Assembly: GCF_000245335.1 (NCBI RefSeq)
Contig: NZ_JH600284.1
Span: 62,001 to 126,000 of the forward strand
Length of the DNA stretch: 64,000 nucleotides
Direction of reading: 5' to 3'
From: Bacillus mojavensis RO-H-1 = KCTC 3706
GTDB taxonomy: Bacteria > Bacillota > Bacilli > Bacillales > Bacillaceae
Shown here: in pieces, positions 44,258-54,648 of the stretch
Numbering within the stretch: position 1 is the stretch's first letter
How the letters are laid out: every line of letters begins with the position of its first letter
The notes under the pieces: generated by a model
Told to the model about the DNA's origin: nothing
The model's input: the letters and a program-made list of their open reading frames with translations, nothing else
Database searches by the model: none
Translations under genes and position numbers: made by a program

Positions 44258-45034
44258 ATGTATAAAGATTTAATCGGGAAAACAGCCATCGTAACAGGCT
44301 CTTCAAAAGGAATCGGGAGAGCCATTGCGGAACGCTTTGGACAGGAGAAAATGAATGTGGTTGTGAATTATCACAGCGACCCGTCAGGAGCCGATGAAAC
44401 AGTGGACATCATTAAGCAAAACGGAGGAAAAGCCGTCGTAGTCGAAGCGGATGTGTCAAAGGAAGAAGGGATTCAGTCGCTAATGGATGCCGCTTTGGAG
44501 CACTTTGGCACGCTTGATGTAATGGTGAACAATTCAGGCTTCAACGGTGCAGAAGCCATGCCGCATGAGATGAGCCTTGAAGATTGGCAAAGAGTCATTG
44601 ATGTAAACGTAACGGGAACCTTTATGGGGGCAAAAGCCGCGCTCAATCACATGATGAAGAACAATATCAAAGGAAACGTGCTCAATATCTCAAGTGTTCA
44701 TCAGCAGATTCCGCGCCCAGTCAATATTCAATACTCAACTTCTAAAGGCGGCATCAAGATGATGACGGAAACGCTGGCGCTTAACTATGCAGACAAGGGA
44801 ATTCGCGTCAACGCAATAGCACCGGGCACCATCGCCACAGAGTCCAACGTCGACACGAAAAAAGAAGAAAACAGACAAAAGCAATTGAAAAAAATTCCGA
44901 TGAGAGCCTTTGGACAACCGGAAGAAGTGGCGGCTGCAGCGGCTTGGCTCGTATCGGGAGAAGCGAGTTATGTGACCGGTACAACACTGTTTGTCGACGG
45001 CGGAATGACACTCTATCCGTCTCAGCTCGAGTAG
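44258..45034 (+). CDS. ycdF: Short-chain dehydrogenase (glucose 1-dehydrogenase-like)
   Basis: A 258-residue SDR enzyme: cofactor motif TGSSKGIGRAIA, VMVNNSGF, catalytic Ser in NISSVHQQIP, and Tyr-x-x-x-Lys in YSTSKGGIK, ending with VTGTTLFVDGGMTLYP. It is most like Bacillus glucose 1-dehydrogenase (Gdh). It is followed after 24 bp by an alpha-glucosidase gene, so release and oxidation of glucose may be linked. Substrate is inferred. Confidence 0.9.
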   Translation: MYKDLIGKTAIVTGSSKGIGRAIAERFGQEKMNVVVNYHSDPSGADETVDIIKQNGGKAVVVEADVSKEEGIQSLMDAALEHFGTLDVMVNNSGFNGAEAMPHEMSLEDWQRVIDVNVTGTFMGAKAALNHMMKNNIKGNVLNISSVHQQIPRPVNIQYSTSKGGIKMMTETLALNYADKGIRVNAIAPGTIATESNVDTKKEENRQKQLKKIPMRAFGQPEEVAAAAAWLVSGEASYVTGTTLFVDGGMTLYPSQLE

Positions 45035-45058
45035 AAAGAAAAACAGGGGGAGTGCGGG

Positions 45059-46741
45059 ATGAAAAAAGACTGGTGGAAGGATGCAGTCGTTTATCAAATA
45101 TATCCAAGAAGTTTTCAGGACAGTAATGGAGATGGGATCGGGGATTTGCGGGGAATAATCTCCCGGCTGGACTACATAAAGGAGCTTGGGGCAGATGTGA
45201 TTTGGATATGTCCCATCTATCCTTCTCCAAATGTTGATTACGGTTATGATGTAACTGACCATAAGACGATTATGGATTCTTACGGCACGATGGAGGATTT
45301 TCATGATCTGCTTGACGAGGTGCATCGGCGCGGCTTAAAGCTTGTCATGGATTTTGTCCTAAACCACACTTCAGTCGAGCATCCGTGGTTTAAAGAAGCG
45401 GAGCTGGACAAAAACAGCAAGTACCGCAGCTATTACTTATGGCGCCCCGGCACAAAGAACGGTCCGCCAACGGACTGGGTGTCAGACTACGGGCGTCCAG
45501 TTTGGCAATATGAGGAGCATACTGGCGAATATTATTTGCACATGAACGCCGTCAAACAAGCTGACTTAAACTGGGAAAATCCTGACGTTCGCCAAGCCGT
45601 ATATGACATGATGAAGTTTTGGCTCGATAAAGGGGTCGACGGCTTGCGCATAGACCAGCTTCATCTGATCTCAAAGAAAGAGTTCCTTCCTTCATATGAG
45701 GACTACGTCAATCAGCGCGCAGAACCGAAACCCTTCCAGCCGAACGGCGAACGTATCCATGACTATTTAAAAGAGATGACAGATGAAGTATTTTCACAAT
45801 ACGATGTCATGTCGGTCGGCGAGGTTGGCTCTGTCACACCGGAGGAAGGCTTGACGTATACGGGAACTGATAAGCATGAACTGAATATGATTTTTCACTT
45901 TCAGCATATGGAGCTTGACCAGCAGCCGGGAAAAGAACATTGGGATCTGAAGCCCCTGGAGCTATCTGATTTAAAATCCGTATTATCAAAGTGGCAGAAG
46001 ACGCTTGAACATAAAGGCTGGAATACACTATTTTGGTGCAACCACGACCAGCCGCGAATTGTTTCCCGTTTCGGAGATGAAGGGAGATATCGCAAAGAGT
46101 CCGCAAAAATGCTTGCCACTGTCCTTTATTTTATGAAAGGCACGCCGTATATTTATCAAGGAGAAGAAATCGGCATGACAAACGCGCCGTTTATGAGAGT
46201 TGAGGACTACAAAGATATCCAAACGATCAATATGTATCATAAACGGGTGTTTGAAAACGGCTATGATCCTGAAGAAGTGATGACTTCTATCTTGGCCAAA
46301 AGCCGGGATCATGCCCGGACGCCGATGCAATGGAGCAGCGGGAAGAATGCTGGATTCACGGATGGTACGCCGTGGCTGAAGATCAATCCGAACTATACAT
46401 CCGTCAATGCTGAGGAAGCGGAGGCAGACCCCGATTCCATTTTAGCCTATTACAAAAAGGTGATCAGCCTGAGAAAGCAGTATGCAGATCTCATAAAAGG
46501 AAGCTACGATCTCTTGCTCCCAGATGATCCGCAGCTGTTTGTATACGTTAGGGGGAATGGCAACCAGCAGCTTTTGGTGGTAAATAATTTTTCAAAAAAG
46601 CAGGCTGTATTCCACTGGCCGGAGCTTTGCAGCAAGGACCAGGCGTCCCTTCTTCTCAGGAATTATAACGGTGATATTGCTGATGAAATGGTGTTTCACC
46701 CTTACGAGAGCAGAGTATATCTTTTGAATGACAGAGAATAA
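45059..46741 (+). CDS. ycdG: Oligo-1,6-glucosidase / alpha-glucosidase (GH13)
   Basis: Hydrolyses alpha-1,6 or alpha-1,4 glucosidic ends of small oligosaccharides in the cytosol. The 560-residue protein has the GH13 regions: DFVLNHTS (region I), GLRIDQLHL (nucleophile Asp), VGEVGSV (acid Glu) and FWCNHDQPR (Asp), with a C-terminal beta domain. Most GH13 exo-glucosidases read GFRMDVI at region II, so IDQLHL is a slight variant. No signal peptide. Second gene of the ycdF-ycdG operon. Confidence 0.92.
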   Translation: MKKDWWKDAVVYQIYPRSFQDSNGDGIGDLRGIISRLDYIKELGADVIWICPIYPSPNVDYGYDVTDHKTIMDSYGTMEDFHDLLDEVHRRGLKLVMDFVLNHTSVEHPWFKEAELDKNSKYRSYYLWRPGTKNGPPTDWVSDYGRPVWQYEEHTGEYYLHMNAVKQADLNWENPDVRQAVYDMMKFWLDKGVDGLRIDQLHLISKKEFLPSYEDYVNQRAEPKPFQPNGERIHDYLKEMTDEVFSQYDVMSVGEVGSVTPEEGLTYTGTDKHELNMIFHFQHMELDQQPGKEHWDLKPLELSDLKSVLSKWQKTLEHKGWNTLFWCNHDQPRIVSRFGDEGRYRKESAKMLATVLYFMKGTPYIYQGEEIGMTNAPFMRVEDYKDIQTINMYHKRVFENGYDPEEVMTSILAKSRDHARTPMQWSSGKNAGFTDGTPWLKINPNYTSVNAEEAEADPDSILAYYKKVISLRKQYADLIKGSYDLLLPDDPQLFVYVRGNGNQQLLVVNNFSKKQAVFHWPELCSKDQASLLLRNYNGDIADEMVFHPYESRVYLLNDRE

Positions 46742-46747
46742 GAAGTC

Positions 46748-46774
46748 AACCCGGCGCAGTTTGCCGGGTTTTTC
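46748..46774 (+). terminator. ycdFG terminator
   Basis: AACCCGGC (46748-46755) pairs with GCCGGGTT (46763-46770), then TTT. Confidence 0.8.
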
Positions 46775-46880
46775 AGTACATATATTTGCGCTGCAAACGG
46801 AAATAATAAAAACATAATGTTAACATAAAATTAATCTTGCAAAACGTAATGACTTCGGTTTATTATTATATAGGATTACA

Positions 46881-46901
46881 AAATCGTTATCATTTTGATT
46901 T
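46881..46901 (+). promoter_or_regulatory. Zur box of znuACB
   Basis: AAATCGTTATCATTTTGATTT is a 7-1-7-like imperfect palindrome close to the B. subtilis Zur box consensus. It lies about 30 bp ahead of znuA and just downstream of a -10 candidate (TATTAT about 46861), so zinc-loaded Zur would block transcription. Confidence 0.75.
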
Positions 46902-46933
46902 AAAGTCATTGTGAAAAAGAGGGGATATTCGTT

Positions 46934-47908
46934 ATGTTTAAAAAATGGAGCGGTTTGTTTGTGATTGCAGCGTGCTTCTTATTGGTCGCGGCATGCGGCA
47001 ACTCATCAACAAAAGGGTCAACGGATTCAAAGAGTGATAAACTGCACATTGTCACGACGTTCTACCCGATGTATGAATTTACGAAACAAATTGTGAAAGA
47101 TAAGGGCGATGTGGATCTATTAATTCCATCTTCAGTCGAACCGCACGACTGGGAGCCGACGCCGAAGGATATTGCAAGCATTCAGGACGCAGATTTGTTC
47201 GTTTATAATAGCGAATACATGGAAACCTGGGTTCCTTCAACCGAAAAAAGCATGGGCCAAGATCACGCAGTTTTCGTAAATGCGAGCAAGGGCATTGATT
47301 TAATGGAGGGCTCTGAAGAAGAACACGAACATGAACATGAACACGAACACGGAGATCACGAAGAGCATGAACACAGCCATGAAATGGACCCTCATGTATG
47401 GCTCAGCCCTGTTCTAGCGCAAAAGGAAGTTGAAAATATTACTGCGCAAATCGTGAAGCAAGACCAGGATAACAAAGAATACTATGAGAAAAATAGTAAA
47501 GAATATATTGCAAAACTGCAGGATCTTGATAAACTATATCGTACAACCGTAAAAAAAGCTGCGAAAAAAGAATTTATCACACAGCACACAGCTTTTGGCT
47601 ATTTGGCAAAAGAATACGGCCTGACTCAGGTTCCGATTGCGGGGCTTTCTCCTGAACAAGAGCCGAGTGCAGCTGACTTAGCAAAACTGAAAACGTATGC
47701 CAAAGAGCATGACGTGAAAATCATATATTTTGAAGAAGTTGCATCCTCCAAGGTTGCAGATACGCTAGCCAGTGAAATCGGCGCGAAAACAGAAGTGCTG
47801 AATACGCTGGAAGGCTTAAGCAAAGAAGAACAGGATAAAGGTGTAGGGTACATCGACATCATGAAACAAAACCTCGATGCCCTGAAAGATTCACTATTGG
47901 ATAAATAA
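46934..47908 (+). CDS. znuA: Zinc-binding lipoprotein of the ZnuABC importer
   Basis: Captures Zn2+ outside the membrane. The 324-residue lipoprotein has lipobox LVAACG (Cys near residue 21) and the cluster A-I binding-protein fold: VEPHDWEPTPKD with the first His ligand, MDPHVWLSP with the second, TQHTAFGYLAKEYG with the third. A His/Glu-rich loop (HEHEHEHEHGDHEEHEHSH, residues about 132-152) is the zinc-specific loop of this family. First gene of the operon; also called ycdH or adcA. Confidence 0.95.
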   Translation: MFKKWSGLFVIAACFLLVAACGNSSTKGSTDSKSDKLHIVTTFYPMYEFTKQIVKDKGDVDLLIPSSVEPHDWEPTPKDIASIQDADLFVYNSEYMETWVPSTEKSMGQDHAVFVNASKGIDLMEGSEEEHEHEHEHEHGDHEEHEHSHEMDPHVWLSPVLAQKEVENITAQIVKQDQDNKEYYEKNSKEYIAKLQDLDKLYRTTVKKAAKKEFITQHTAFGYLAKEYGLTQVPIAGLSPEQEPSAADLAKLKTYAKEHDVKIIYFEEVASSKVADTLASEIGAKTEVLNTLEGLSKEEQDKGVGYIDIMKQNLDALKDSLLDK

Positions 47909-47912
47909 AAAG

Positions 47913-47947
47913 ATAGTGTGCGCCGGAGGGTGCACACTATTTCTTTG
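47913..47947 (+). terminator. Hairpin between znuA and znuC
   Basis: ATAGTGTG (47913-47920) pairs with CACACTAT (47933-47940), with four more inner pairs; only TTCTTTG follows. It is a weak terminator or processing site that could favour znuA over znuCB. Confidence 0.6.
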
Positions 47948-47965
47948 TGAGAAAGGAAGATTGAC

Positions 47966-49461
<1,496 letters not shown>

Positions 49462-49465
49462 AAAT

Positions 49466-49503
49466 AAAAAGCAGTTTTTCCTTCAGGAAAAACTGCTTTT
49501 TTT
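49466..49503. terminator. Bidirectional terminator znuB / yceB
   Basis: A perfect 17-bp stem (49466-49482 with 49485-49501) with A and T tracts between convergent genes. Confidence 0.85.
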
Positions 49504-50497
49504 ATAGAAATAACTCTGCAAGACGCTCATATGATTCTTTTTTCGCCTCAAAGTCAAACACATTGCAGAGAACCATCATTTCATTTGTTTCATAGCGGTC
49601 AGCCAGCTCTAGAAGCTGCTGTTTTACAGTGCTTGGAGAACCGATGACCATGCGTTTTCTGTTTTCTCGTATTTGGTTTTTATCTGATTCGGTATAGTGG
49701 TATGCTTTCGCTTCCTCAATGCTTGGCACCCTGCTGTCCAAGCCTTTCCCGACGCGAAGAAGCCACAAATCTTGGCTTAACGCGAGCTCCTCTGCCTCTT
49801 CATCTGTTTTTGCGCAAATGACAAAGATCGTAAACAGTGCGGCTGGAGATGTGAAATGGGCTGATGGCTGAAAGTTTTCACGATAAACGCGAAACGCGCT
49901 TTCCCCTCGTTCGGGGTTGATAAAATGTCCAAATACATATCCGATTCCCTGATGGGCCGCTCGCCTTGCGCTGTTTTCCCCCAATCCAAGCACCCAAAGC
50001 TCCGGCACTGTATCAATAAGAGGCGCTGCTTTGATCCCGGCATACGGATGCCCGGCGGGAAGCGAATCGGTCAGAAAATAAGAGACATCCTGAAGCTGTC
50101 TGTTAAAATCGGTTAAGCTTTTTTTGATGCCGTCGGTTAATGCGAGCCGGGTTTTCGTCGTTCCGCCCGGCGAACGCCCGAGGCCGAGGTCAATCCGGTT
50201 CGGATACAAGGCCTCAAGCTGGCGAAAGGTTTCGGCCACCTTAAACGGGCTGTACTGAGGCAGAAGCACACCGCCAGACCCGACACGAATCTTGTTGGTG
50301 TGAGCCGCGATGCGTGCGATCATAATTTCCGGTGCCGTGCTTGCCAGTCCTTTCGTGCTGTGGTGTTCGGCAAACCAATAACGCTTATAGCCCCACTCTT
50401 CACTTCGTCCGGCCAGCTCAACCGAATGCTGAAGGGCTGTCACGGGGCTTTCTCCTTTAGAAACAGGTGCCTGATCAAGTATGCTTAAATGAATCAA
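49502..50497 (-). CDS. yceB: Luciferase-like monooxygenase family protein
   Basis: A 331-residue flavin-dependent oxidoreductase of the bacterial luciferase family, group LLM_YhbW-like: LSILDQAPVSKGESP at the start, RYWFAEHHSTKGLASTAPEIMIARIA, VGSGGVLLPQYSPFKVAE and RIDLGLGRSPGG. I place the start at TTG 50497 after GAAAGGAAG; the frame extends to 50548 without a better ribosome site and the homologous proteins begin here. Substrate unknown. Confidence 0.88.
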   Translation of the reverse strand: MIHLSILDQAPVSKGESPVTALQHSVELAGRSEEWGYKRYWFAEHHSTKGLASTAPEIMIARIAAHTNKIRVGSGGVLLPQYSPFKVAETFRQLEALYPNRIDLGLGRSPGGTTKTRLALTDGIKKSLTDFNRQLQDVSYFLTDSLPAGHPYAGIKAAPLIDTVPELWVLGLGENSARRAAHQGIGYVFGHFINPERGESAFRVYRENFQPSAHFTSPAALFTIFVICAKTDEEAEELALSQDLWLLRVGKGLDSRVPSIEEAKAYHYTESDKNQIRENRKRMVIGSPSTVKQQLLELADRYETNEMMVLCNVFDFEAKKESYERLAELFL

Positions 50498-50667
50498 AAG
50501 GCCGCTTCCTTTCCGTTGCTTTTTAGAATGTGATACAAGAATAGGCAAAATGACTCGCTCACGTCAAATGGTTTGTTTAAGATCCGTCATTCATATGATT
50601 TGCTAAAGATATATCAAATATGGGAGATTTTTTTCGAGGATTTTCGTCAATTATTCTAAACTTTTAC

Positions 50668-50695
50668 GAAACTTTGATATAATAAAAAACGTATA
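50668..50695 (+). promoter_or_regulatory. ECF-sigma promoter of the Ter operon
   Basis: GAAAC (50668-50672), 17 bp, CGTATA (50690-50695) is the pattern read by sigma M, W or X. It lies 88 bp ahead of yceC and predicts induction by envelope stress. Published work places yceC-yceH under ECF sigma factors and sigma B; I found no clear sigma-B site. Confidence 0.7.
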
Positions 50696-50782
50696 TATTA
50701 ATAATTTACGGCATTCAAGTTACGTTTGTACGTAAAAATAAATGTGACTATATTCACATTTCGATGATTAGGAGTGAATCGT

Positions 50783-51382
50783 GTGGCAATTTCTTTAGAA
50801 AAAGGTCAGCGAATTGATTTAACAAAAGGAAAAGCGGGCCTGTCAAAATTGATGGTCGGTCTCGGCTGGGACCCTGTTTCATCAGGCGGCGGCTTTTTTG
50901 GAAAGCTGCTCGGCGGAGGCGGACCAAATATTGACTGTGACGCATCAGTGCTGATGCTGGAAAACGGCAAGTTCACTGATAAGAAAAATGTCATTTATTT
51001 TGGAAACCTGAAAAGCCGCTGCGGCAGTGTCAAGCACACAGGTGACAACCTGACAGGCGACGGAGCGGGCGATGATGAGCAGATTTTAATTGATTTGGCG
51101 AAAGTGCCTGCCAACATTAATAAGCTTGTATTTGTTGTGAATATTTATGATTGCGTAAGAAGAAAACAGGATTTCGGCATGATTCAAAATGCTTTTATCC
51201 GTGTTGTTGATCAATCAAATCATGAAGAAATGCTCAAATACAACTTGAAAGACAATTATGCCGGCAGAACAAGCCTGATTACGGCTGAAATCTACCGCCA
51301 GGACGGCGAGTGGAAATTCGCGGCGGTCGGCGAAGGCACAAACGATACGAGATTAGAAGATATTGTCAACCGATACGTATAA
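50783..51382 (+). CDS. yceC: TerD-family stress protein
   Basis: A 199-residue TerD-domain protein, the most divergent of three in a row. The calcium-site region, [10 protein letters not shown] in its neighbours, is replaced by a glycine-rich insert (SSGGGFFGKLLGGGG) and NIDCDAS, so metal binding may be altered. Remaining core is regular: HTGDNLTGDGAGDDEQILIDLAKVP. GTG 50783 fits TTAGGAG; a GTG three codons earlier overlaps that site. First gene of the Ter operon. Confidence 0.9.
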   Translation: MAISLEKGQRIDLTKGKAGLSKLMVGLGWDPVSSGGGFFGKLLGGGGPNIDCDASVLMLENGKFTDKKNVIYFGNLKSRCGSVKHTGDNLTGDGAGDDEQILIDLAKVPANINKLVFVVNIYDCVRRKQDFGMIQNAFIRVVDQSNHEEMLKYNLKDNYAGRTSLITAEIYRQDGEWKFAAVGEGTNDTRLEDIVNRYV

Positions 51383-51404
51383 AAGAAAAAGGAGTGGATG
51401 AAAC

Positions 51405-51986
51405 ATGGCAATTTCATTGGCAAAAGGACAAAAAGTAGATTTAACAAAAACGAATCCGGGTCTTTCAAAGGTTGTTGTCGGTTTGGGCTGGGATACGAAT
51501 AAGTATGACGGCGGACATGACTTTGATCTTGACTCAAGTGTGTTTCTTTTAGATGCGTCTGGAAAATGCGCATCTCAAAATGATTTTATTTTCTATAACC
51601 AGCTTGAAGGCGGAAACGGTTCAGTCGTTCATTCAGGCGATAACCTGACAGGTCTTGGCGAGGGTGATGACGAGAATGTAAAAGTCAATCTTAGCGCCGT
51701 ACCTGCCAATATCGACAAAATCTCTTTTGTTATCACGATTCACGAAGCGGAAGCGCGCAGCCAAAACTTTGGACAAGTGTCAAATGCGTTTGTGCGCATT
51801 GTCAATGAAGAAACAAATGAAGAGCTTATTCGTTACGATCTTGCGGAAGATTTCTCTATTGAAACGGCAATTATCGCTGGAGAGCTTTACAGACACAACG
51901 GCGAATGGAAATTCTCCGCTATCGGCTCAGGCTACCAAGGCGGTCTTGCCCGCATCGCAACAGATTACGGCTTGCAAGTCGGTTAA
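51405..51986 (+). CDS. yceD: TerD-family stress protein
   Basis: A 193-residue TerD protein with the full calcium-binding pattern ([49 protein letters not shown]). TerD proteins bind Ca2+ and are thought to act at the membrane in tellurite, oxidative and antibiotic stress together with TerC. 22 bp after yceC; ATG behind AAAAGGAGTGG. It shares near-identical DNA tracts with yceE. Confidence 0.93.
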   Translation: MAISLAKGQKVDLTKTNPGLSKVVVGLGWDTNKYDGGHDFDLDSSVFLLDASGKCASQNDFIFYNQLEGGNGSVVHSGDNLTGLGEGDDENVKVNLSAVPANIDKISFVITIHEAEARSQNFGQVSNAFVRIVNEETNEELIRYDLAEDFSIETAIIAGELYRHNGEWKFSAIGSGYQGGLARIATDYGLQVG

Positions 51987-52021
51987 GACATATTACGAAG
52001 AGCAGAAAGGAGAGAGGCAGT

Positions 52022-52600
52022 ATGGCCATTCAATTAGCAAAAGGACAGCGTGTGGATTTAACGAAAACAAATCCGGGACTCACAAAAGCGGTGATCGGTT
52101 TAGGCTGGGATACAAATAAGTACTCAGGCGGACACGATTTTGACCTGGATGCTTCAGCCTTTTTAGTGGATGCGCATGATAACTGCGTGAATGATCTCGA
52201 TTTCGTCTTCTATAATAACCTTGAGCATCCGAGCGGCGGTGTCATCCATACGGGTGACAACCGCACCGGAGAAGGCGACGGAGATGATGAGCAGATCATC
52301 GTTGATTTTTCAAAAATACCTGCTCACATTGAGAAAATCGGCATCACAGTTACCATTCATGACGCGGAAGCACGCAGCCAAAACTTTGGACAAGTGTCAA
52401 ACGCGTTTGTACGCGTTGCAGATGAAGAGACTCAAAATGAGCTTCTTCGCTTCGATTTGGGGGAAGATTTCTCCATTGAAACAGCCGTTGTCGTATGTGA
52501 GCTGTACAGACACGGAAACGAGTGGAAGTTCAATGCGATCGGCAGCGGTTTTTCCGGCGGCCTTGCTTCATTATGCCGGAACTACGGTTTGCAGGTGTAA
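52022..52600 (+). CDS. yceE: TerD-family stress protein
   Basis: A 192-residue TerD protein, closest paralogue of YceD ([32 protein letters not shown]). ATG 52022 follows AAAGGAGAGAGGC; an upstream extension of the frame overlaps yceD and is not needed. Third of the tandem TerD genes. At 52374-52415 its DNA is nearly identical to 51754-51795 in yceD, which suggests recent gene conversion or strong constraint. Confidence 0.93.
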   Translation: MAIQLAKGQRVDLTKTNPGLTKAVIGLGWDTNKYSGGHDFDLDASAFLVDAHDNCVNDLDFVFYNNLEHPSGGVIHTGDNRTGEGDGDDEQIIVDFSKIPAHIEKIGITVTIHDAEARSQNFGQVSNAFVRVADEETQNELLRFDLGEDFSIETAVVVCELYRHGNEWKFNAIGSGFSGGLASLCRNYGLQV

Positions 52601-52651
52601 GCGAGTGACAAATAAAGCAGTCACCGTTTTGAATTAATAGGAGGAAAAAAC

Positions 52652-53425
52652 TTGGAATTTTTACATCACATCATGTCTACGTATGCTTCATTTTTCGATT
52701 GGGAAATGTGGGGGGAAGTTCTGACTGATCCGGTTTCTTGGGGTCTGATCGGTTCCCTTGTTGTGCTGGAAGGCCTTTTATCGGCCGATAACGCGTTAGT
52801 TCTTGCGGTAATGGTGAAACACCTTCCGGAAAAACAGCGTAAAAAAGCGTTAACGTATGGTTTATTCGGAGCGTATATTTTCCGATTTATTTTCATTGGA
52901 CTCGGTATGCTTCTCATTAAATTCTGGTGGATCAAGGTGCTTGGCGCGCTTTACCTGGCTTGGCTCGTCATTAAGCACTTTTGGATCGGAGAAAAAGAAG
53001 AGGAAGCAGACGGTATTAAGAAAAATTCTTGGATGGTCCGTACATTCGGGATCTTCTGGGCAACTGTTATTTCAGTTGAACTGATGGACCTTGCCTTTTC
53101 TGTGGACAGCATCTTGGCCGCGTTTGCGGTATCTGAAAAAGTATGGGTTCTTCTGATCGGCGGTATGCTTGGTATTTTAATGATGCGTACAGTGGCAAAA
53201 GTATTCCTTGTGCTGATCGATAAAATCCCTGAGCTTGAAAACACAGCATTCGTGTTAATCGGAATTATCGCGCTGAAAATGGCAGGGAGCGCTTTCCATT
53301 ATGAAATGCCGCATTCTGTATTCTTCATTATCATTATCGCTGCATTTGCGGTGACATTTATCATTCACTATATCAACAAACAAAAGCAGGTGCGGGAACA
53401 AACAGCTGCGTCAAAAGAAGAATAA
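52652..53425 (+). CDS. yceF: TerC-family membrane protein
   Basis: A 257-residue TerC protein with about seven helices. The membrane acidic residues of the family are present (LVVLEGLLSADNALVLAVMV and VELMDLAFSVDSILAAFAV). TerC proteins are linked to manganese efflux or metallation of exported enzymes. TTG start after AATAGGAGG. It completes the yceCDEF set; a terminator-like hairpin follows within 10 bp. Confidence 0.93.
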   Translation: MEFLHHIMSTYASFFDWEMWGEVLTDPVSWGLIGSLVVLEGLLSADNALVLAVMVKHLPEKQRKKALTYGLFGAYIFRFIFIGLGMLLIKFWWIKVLGALYLAWLVIKHFWIGEKEEEADGIKKNSWMVRTFGIFWATVISVELMDLAFSVDSILAAFAVSEKVWVLLIGGMLGILMMRTVAKVFLVLIDKIPELENTAFVLIGIIALKMAGSAFHYEMPHSVFFIIIIAAFAVTFIIHYINKQKQVREQTAASKEE

Positions 53426-53430
53426 AACAA

Positions 53431-53466
53431 AACAAGGAGGGAGTTTCATGTCCTTCCTTTTTTGTT
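53431..53466 (+). terminator. Internal terminator-like hairpin after yceF
   Basis: AAGGAGGGA (53434-53442) pairs with TCCTTCCTT (53451-53459, one G-U), then TTTTGTT. The left arm also looks like a ribosome site in front of ATG 53448, which opens an out-of-frame 45-codon stretch. It probably reduces read-through from yceCDEF into the next six genes. Confidence 0.65.
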
Positions 53467-53487
53467 ACAGAAAAGAGGGTGACTGGT

Positions 53488-54648
53488 TTGCGGTATTTCC
53501 ACTATTTATCAGCGCGTCAAGAAGAGCATGTATTTTATCAAGTGCCGAAACAGGTCACGAAAGAGGCGCCGAAAAAGTGGCTTGAACAAGCGCTGGGAGC
53601 CCTATTATATATGCCTGCAACCCGCCACGACATCGGCGCTATGATTACTGAACAAAAATACGAGGACCTTACGTCCGTTGTGTTCTGCTTAGAGGATGCG
53701 ATTGGGGATCATGAAGTCGAGCAGGCTGAACATAATCTTAACATTCAGCTTGAGCGCATAGAACAGGCGATTCAGCAAAACAAAATTGAACCGGAAAATC
53801 TTCCGCTCATGTTTGTAAGGGTGCGTTCTCCGAAGCAGATGCAGGAGCTGGCCGGCCGCTTGAAGCACCTTCTCCATTTGTTAACCGGTTTTGTGTTTCC
53901 GAAATGTTCAGGAGTCAACGCCCGTGACTATGCGGAAACGCTGAAAAACATCTCTCGCGATAGGAGAGCGCCGATTTATGGAATGCCGATTTTAGAAACG
54001 CCCGATTTGCTTTCAAAAGAGACGCGGACAGAGGCTTTCGGAGAGCTGAGTGCGGTACTGCATCAATATCAGGACTTGATTTTAAACGTGCGAATCGGTG
54101 CGACTGATTTGTGCGGGTTATACGGCATCCGGAGAAAGCCGGGGCAAACCATCTATGATATTCGCCTGATTGCTGATTTTATGGCAGATGTCATCAATTA
54201 TTTCGGCCGGACGTTTGTTGTTTCTGGACCGGTCTGGGAATATTTCCAGGCAGCGCAAAAGCCTCACCTTCTATCAGGACACCAGCCTGCTGAGCTGAAT
54301 GAGCATGTCAAAGGTTTGGTGAAGGAAACAGAGCTTGATATCGCTAACGGGATTCACGGAAAAACAGTCATTCACCCGTCTCAGCTTAAAGCGGTAAACA
54401 GCCTGTATGTTGTATCAAAGGAAGACTATATGGATGCGTTAAGCATTATTCATCACGGAAACGGTTCAATCGGAGTGATGAAAAGCCATTTTTCCAACAA
54501 AATGAATGAAATGAAGCCCCATATGAAATGGGCTGAGAACATCATAATAAAATCAGAAATTTATGGGGTGTATCATGAAAACCGATCTTTCTCCGATTTG
54601 CTCAACGAACAGCAAACCACTTCAAATATTGGACAATATGGCGGTTGA
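53488..54648 (+). CDS. Ter-associated C-C bond lyase (HpcH/HpaI-like)
   Basis: A 386-residue TIM-barrel protein of the citrate-lyase-beta/HpcH-HpaI superfamily, C-C_Bond_Lyase branch found in Ter gene clusters. Seen: LYMPATRHDIGAMI, the metal-site acidic residues SVVFCLEDAIGDHEVEQAE, substrate loop LPLMFVRVRSP, IYGMPILETPDLL, and IHGKTVIHPSQLKAVN. I use TTG 53488 after AGAGGGTG; GTG 53479 is directly attached to that site. To my knowledge B. subtilis 168 has no gene here. Likely makes or cleaves a small keto acid as part of a biosynthetic set with the next three genes (inference). Confidence 0.85.
   Translation: MRYFHYLSARQEEHVFYQVPKQVTKEAPKKWLEQALGALLYMPATRHDIGAMITEQKYEDLTSVVFCLEDAIGDHEVEQAEHNLNIQLERIEQAIQQNKIEPENLPLMFVRVRSPKQMQELAGRLKHLLHLLTGFVFPKCSGVNARDYAETLKNISRDRRAPIYGMPILETPDLLSKETRTEAFGELSAVLHQYQDLILNVRIGATDLCGLYGIRRKPGQTIYDIRLIADFMADVINYFGRTFVVSGPVWEYFQAAQKPHLLSGHQPAELNEHVKGLVKETELDIANGIHGKTVIHPSQLKAVNSLYVVSKEDYMDALSIIHHGNGSIGVMKSHFSNKMNEMKPHMKWAENIIIKSEIYGVYHENRSFSDLLNEQQTTSNIGQYGG

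Noticed and set aside
47310..47385. Short tandem repeat (GAACAC/GAACAT units) in znuA
   Set aside because: It encodes the His-Glu zinc loop normal for ZnuA and is not a separate repeat element.
53448..53585. 45-codon ORF with a strong ribosome-site-like sequence before the lyase gene
   Set aside because: The purine run is better explained as the left arm of the yceF terminator, the peptide resembles nothing, and it is out of frame with the lyase.
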